From Acheta domesticus (lineage: Eukaryota; Arthropoda; Insecta; Orthoptera; Gryllidae): 64,000 bases of DNA. Of this stretch, positions 59,909 to 64,000 are shown one piece after another (position 1 is the stretch's first letter; the number at the start of each line of letters is the position of its first letter). Below the pieces are notes generated by a model. That model searched no databases, was not told the origin of the DNA, and saw nothing but the letters and a program-made list of their open reading frames with translations. A program made the position numbers and the translations under genes. The DNA lies in assembly GCA_031308135.1 (NCBI GenBank), contig JAHLJT010009355.1, forward strand, positions 9,535,074 to 9,599,073, read 5' to 3'.

Positions 59909-60036
59909 GCCCACCTCCAATATTTTTATTCATTTATTATTATACGGCAGAAGCAAGCTGATATGCGTACATCTACAATTACACAGCACTTCACATCGTG
60001 TATCATAATACGTAGTTTATCAGTTTACAGTTTATA

Positions 60037-60067
60037 AGGTCACTTAGTGGATATCAGGTCACTTAGT
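60037..60067 (+). repeat. Direct repeat AGGTCACTTAGT
   Basis: Two copies at 60037 and 60056 (19 bp apart), followed by AGGACACTT. They contain nuclear-receptor half-site AGGTCA but with unusual spacing. Confidence 0.6.
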
Positions 60068-60163
60068 TTATCAGGACACTTCAATTTTTTGGTTGGCTTG
60101 ATCCAGCTTCCTCTAGAATGCCATTACATTTCTCGTCTCACACCGCAAAATACTAGGTGCGTT

Positions 60164-60423
60164 CAGTACGGTGAATCCTCGAAAATTGGATTCGCGCCAT
60201 TTCAGTTTTGTTGGAATCTCGAGCTTCTCAGTACTCGAATTCCTGTGTACATCTTATTCCTCGGGGTCTCGAATTTCTTGATATCTTAATTTTTTCTTAG
60301 CTAAACTCCTCTATATCTTAAATTTTTTATATATTTAATTTCTTGATATCTTAAATTCTTCGGTATCTCGAATTTCAGCTCTTTATTAAGAAAAATCTGA
60401 TAGGCCACATCAAGGCTCCACTG
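60164..60423. mobile_element. Decayed pogo/Tigger-like non-autonomous element
   Basis: The right end in reverse complement reads CAGTGGAGCCTTGATGTGGC and is followed outward by TA (60424-60425). The left end reads CAGTACGGTGAATCCTCG. CAGT-type ends with a GAACCTCG-like block and TA targets are typical of pogo-group elements. The interior has degenerate copies of TCTCGAATTTC and GATATCTTAA. The left boundary is uncertain and lacks a clear TA. No transposase. Confidence 0.55.
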
Positions 60424-61229
60424 TATGAAACATTAAAACCAATTAACTTATAGCACTTTCTCACTCTTAAAATGTTATTGAAGGGTTGCGAATACTCATG
60501 TACGTTTGCGTAGAATATATTGCATAGAACTGGACATACTGATACTAGAGTGAAAACCTATGATGACACAAATTTTCTCATAATACGTACATTATCTCTC
60601 TTAAATTTGCAAGTTTCTTGAGAATCATCTGAGATGGTGATTTTTATTTTACCATTTCTGTATGTTAACTAATAATACAATTCTGAAGAGCTTATTAATA
60701 AATATTCCCCACAGAGCATTTCATTGTTTCATAAATAATCTCTCATAAGCTCAACGAGTCTCTGTCGATATTTTCGATTCCTCGCTTGCTGTTTGTTTGC
60801 CTCTCGTCGCAACACTCGAGTGCCGTCGAGTAGCGAATGTTGCAAAGGGCACAGAGATGAACCACTGAAGTCCAATACTCGAAACTTGGAGTGCTTACTC
60901 TCAAGTGTGTACAGTAATGTAGAAACCCCGTTCGTGTGCCAAACGCCTCCCATTTTCCCACGGAATTATATATTCAATTATATAACTTTTGTTCCCATCC
61001 TTTTCTCGATTCCGAATTCGTACAGCTGGAGTTACAACGCGTCCTCAGTCAATTCGTAACTGCCTCGTGTTTACTCTTATTCTCAACTCACGTTGGCTCC
61101 CCCGAGGAACGGGTGGAGGCGGCCAACTGGTTTCCATTTTATTTCGAGCAAAGTAAAACAGCCCCCGCATTCCAGCAGCACATGACGCGATGTGTTGATT
61201 AGCTGTTCGATTGCTATGTCGGATGCAGG
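60424..61229. other. AT-rich intron with a coding-like minus fragment
   Basis: The minus strand 60953-60729 reads through a charged segment (LRREANKQQARNRKYRQRL) ending at a stop, around the palindrome CACTCGAGTG. Probably repeat-derived; no family recognised. Confidence 0.35.
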
Positions 61230-61950
61230 CCGTAATGCGATATAGGTGCGCCGCCGCTTCGTCCAGCGCTATTTATCAAATCTGCCAACGTCCCCCGGAC
61301 GTCATATGTTTTCCGCGCCGTTCCAAGAGACCTTTCATACGCTGTTGGCGGTTATAGATGTTCTGGATCGGTCTTTGACAGGGGTATTCGGTATCGCAGT
61401 AAACAGCGAACGCGCGTCGCCCGGCGCGGTCGCCCCAGACAAGGCCGCGCCGCAGCCAGAACAAAGGGAAAAATGGCGGCGGAGGACGTGTGGCGGAACG
61501 CGTAATTTGGCAGTAATGGATATTATAATTTTTTCGGCGTCCCGGTAATCTTCTTATAGACGCGTCGAGAATAAAGAAGAAGAGCGTCGGTTTTAACCGA
61601 ACCGAGCCGAATCGAACTTTTCTTAAAACTTCTCCGTCTGAGATTTACGAGCTTTCCGGTCGAAAGCGCGGACTTAGAGCCCTATTGTTGTGGGTCCGGA
61701 CGCGGCGGCGGCGGCGGAGGCGGCGGCGGAGGCGGGGCGACGCGCGCCGCCGCTGCCGCCGCCCCCACCGCCCCCGGACTGGCTCTCGCGCCTCCGCGCT
61801 GTCGCTCTCGAGCTGAGCAAACATATGGATTCCTGCCTCGCTCAATCCCACCGGTTCCCGCGCCGCGTCATCTGCCTCCTCCGAACGGGCCGAGGGATGC
61901 CAAACTCCAGGAATAGCGGCTTCTTCCCGACTCGCCGTGATTTTTCTTTT
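61230..61950. other. GC island 39
   Basis: CpG-rich with GGCGGC runs at 61700-61735 and the palindrome CGGTTTTAACCG at about 61590. Not coding. Confidence 0.58.
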
Positions 61951-63239
61951 GCCCGTTTTCTTTCCGCGTCGAGTCGTCTTATTTTCTATTTGTCATCGTT
62001 CCTCTTACTCTCTTTCTCTCTAAAAATTGATCTGAAGGAGGTATTGGTTGTAGAGAGTGCCCTAGAGTTCCGCGCGCCGCAATCAACAATGGAAAATACC
62101 GCGTGGTAATTGTTAGATGTATTTGAAATTCTTCTGTTTAGCAGTAATTGGGACAAAGTTTCGAATCACCCTGTAACGAAGATAACAAAAGGCTGAAATA
62201 AAACATTTCGCACGTCTTCTAATTACTTTAAACGAAAACTAAATTATACATAAACGATTTAACTTGCCTTTCCCACTGCATCAATAGCCATCGAGCAAAA
62301 CAGTTGAAAAACAATTCGAAATAAATACTTGTTCACGGCACTGTCGTAGAGGAGCACTTCCTGCATTCGCTTCTTTTTCGACAAGTGCTGCAAGCGCAGA
62401 TTTACGTCGGGGCCTGTAGGTTGCCCGCCGCCGCCGCCAGAATGAATCACACGTCCACCTGACGCCCGTCGCCTCGTTCCTTTTGGGCGAACGGGAGAGG
62501 CCTCTATTTATAAGGCCCGCCGCGGGAGGGCGCGAGCGTCGGCCTCTGGGCCGCGGCCCCAGGCTCGACATGCAACTCTTTGGTTGGGATACCAGCAGTT
62601 GTACCAAGTGCCCATGTCATCGAACCTTAACTAGCAGAAATACGGGAAATATTGGTTAACGTTTATAGACTTTACAGACTATTTGTAGTAAATGATACAT
62701 GATTATCATTTTTTTTATTTCGTCCGTAATATTTTACTCGGTTGTGTAAGAGGATGTAAGTTGTCGTGTGCTCATTTTTAACAATGTTCACGCATATTTA
62801 TGACGAACAATTGTGTTTTTTTCTGAAATTTCGAAACCCTTGTCCTCAATTATGTATCAAACTACGTATCTTGCGACATTCATTTAATCGTTCCCCCACC
62901 CTTTCCGACCCCACCAGCCAGGCAGACATCTAGAGCAGGAATTGTAACGTTGCACTCTGCCACCGATTTTTTCTCGTTGCATCTGCTGTTACAATTACTG
63001 TTGCTACTTTTTTTTTCAAGTAGTAACACTTCAATTCTCAATTCTTTTAGCTTTTATTTAAATTTCTTGGTACTATATATTGAAGTACATTGTACATCTC
63101 ACTTTGTACAATTAGAATTTACAAATTTCTTTAGAAGAAATTTATGTTCAATTCTCTCTCCATATTCTTCTATATCATCAATCTTTCGGTTGCTAACCTA
63201 ATTCCCCTCACAAGCAAGGTACATCATTTGTTACTTCTT
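61951..63239. other. AT-rich intron with small GC island 62400-62570
   Basis: C/T-rich on + at 62890-63200; nothing else recognised. Confidence 0.55.
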
Positions 63240-63420
63240 TACCAATAACAATGTCAAATTGTAAATAAATATTGGGAATATATGTATCATAAGTTGGTCC
63301 ATCATTGATAAGACAGAAATCTTTTAAATAACATCTTTATGTACAAAATTTTCCACAACGTTTCGGAAACATTTGGTTTCCATCATCAGGTGGAATACAC
63401 TACAATATAATGGAATAAAT
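63240..63420 (-). mobile_element. Probable solo end of a Penelope-like element or retrozyme
   Basis: AT-rich sequence around the hammerhead-like motif. In arthropods such motifs sit in the terminal repeats of Penelope-like retroelements. Boundaries are guesses: I see no target duplication and no coding sequence. Confidence 0.35.
63351..63395 (-). ncRNA. Hammerhead ribozyme-like motif (Penelope/retrozyme type)
   Basis: Read on the minus strand: UUCCAC (stem I), CUGAUGA (catalytic box), one extra U, GGAAAC-CAAAU-GUUUCC (6-bp stem II with 5-nt loop), GAAAC (catalytic box), GUU (cleavage triplet), GUGGAA (stem I partner of UUCCAC). Stem III is reduced to A-U and C-G with no loop; the local ACGU is self-complementary, as in dimer-acting type I hammerheads of Penelope-like elements and animal retrozymes. 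The extra U after CUGAUGA departs from the textbook core and may reduce activity. No reverse transcriptase frame is nearby, so this is a solo or truncated copy. Confidence 0.6.
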
Positions 63421-63439
63421 ACAAATATTTGGATTGTAC

Positions 63440-64000
63440 GAAACGTCTCCCAGACGCCCAATCGCGCTCGTCGCGTTCCGCTGCCGTCCGCCGCGCGCCG
63501 GTGCGTTCACCCCGCCACGCCGCGCCGCGCCGCGATTTACGATCGCCTTCTCAGGTTTATACGGGCGGCCCCGGCAGCGGCCGCGCGCGGGTGCTTCGGA
63601 GCGGCCGCCGGCGCGGCGCGCAGGTCGCGCCCCTCCGTCTAAGGAGACCCCAATTACACGGCGAGTTGAATGAAGGCGCGCCGCGCCGCATGGCCGTGGC
63701 GAATTTCGCGAGTACACAATGCGTCATTAAAAGATCGGCGGCGCGAAGGCGGGGGGGGCGGGGGGGGGCGGCGCGGCGGCGGGTTGTGTCGTCGCAGGCG
63801 GACAGAAGCCGCGAAGTCGAAACCCGACGCCGCTCCTCGCCGCGCGGGCCGGAGTTCGGCCCGGAATCGCCGTGCCCTTGACACGCATCCGCCCGCAGAA
63901 TGACGCGCTCCTGAAGGGGGCGGAGGAGGGCGAACGCGCTGACCCACACACGCGAGCGCGGGGGGAAACGCCGTGGGGGCCCTGCGGGATTCGAAGGCTT
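63440..64000. other. GC/CpG island 41 (runs off the window)
   Basis: Very CpG-rich with a G-run block at 63751-63780. Pro/Arg/Ala-rich frames on both strands; no Cut exon recognised. Confidence 0.62.

Larger units (their letters stand above)
59903..64000 (+). other. ct: Downstream intron of cut (window part)
   Basis: The exon expected to continue the coiled coil was not found before the window end. The intron holds a pogo-like relic, a hammerhead-like motif and GC islands at 61230-61950, 62400-62570 and 63440-64000. The remaining parts are AT-rich and featureless to me. Confidence 0.65.

Noticed and set aside
61690..62109. 139-codon frame with a hydrophobic C-terminal half downstream of the cut exon
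   Set aside because: No Cut similarity and no acceptor/donor pair; Pro/Ala run is a GGC-repeat artefact.
1..64000. CRISPR arrays, bacterial operons or integrated viral genes
   Set aside because: No spaced repeats of CRISPR type, no prokaryotic gene organisation, and no viral protein recognised in any frame.

Overview
The window is animal, almost certainly insect, nuclear DNA dominated by one very long intron. The only protein-coding sequence I can defend is a single 201-bp exon at 59702-59902 on the + strand. It encodes 67 residues of the N-terminal coiled-coil region of the homeobox transcription factor Cut (CUX family). The exon opens with RATLAEKEVSALKEQL, close to the equivalent stretch of Drosophila Cut. 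It also carries the blocks KEQLASANQSL and ELAAKEKE, which resemble vertebrate CUX1. Both splice junctions are visible and both are phase 0. No other Cut exon was recognised, so the upstream intron is longer than 59.7 kb and the downstream one longer than 4 kb. The species is not identifiable. Intron size, sparse recognisable transposons and repeat types would suit a hemimetabolous insect with a large genome, but this is inference.

The intron is a mosaic. AT-rich, apparently gene-free DNA is interrupted about every 1-2 kb by sharply bounded GC- and CpG-rich islands of roughly 150-750 bp. These islands produce nearly all the long spurious reading frames (Pro/Ala/Arg/Gly-rich, open on both strands). 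I annotate them as GC islands, not genes. Several carry TATA-like boxes, CRE palindromes or (CCG)n tracts. The segments between them are mostly featureless AT-rich intron, and I say so where I see nothing.

Mobile and repetitive DNA: three related foldback elements flanked by TATA-type sites (12111-12324, 55432-55600, 56192-56395); an unrelated foldback element (13521-13763); a pogo-like relic just downstream of the exon (60164-60423); a hammerhead-ribozyme-like motif of the Penelope/retrozyme kind on the minus strand (63351-63395); a 137-bp tandem repeat with a pol III B-box-like core (29233-29628); and minisatellites with 12-, 16- and 42-bp units, a GAAGGC hexamer array and several microsatellites.

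Possible regulation: cut is a patterning gene with large cis-regulatory regions in other insects, so the best candidates are motif-dense non-repetitive blocks. They are a TATA/octamer/X-box block (48380-48740), a duplicated 16-bp motif at 20-bp spacing (50116-50151), and blocks rich in ATTGATCG or ATCGATT (36290-36440, 42940-43150). A zero-exon recursive splice site is also possible at 15599/15600. All of these are motif readings, unsupported by data beyond the sequence.
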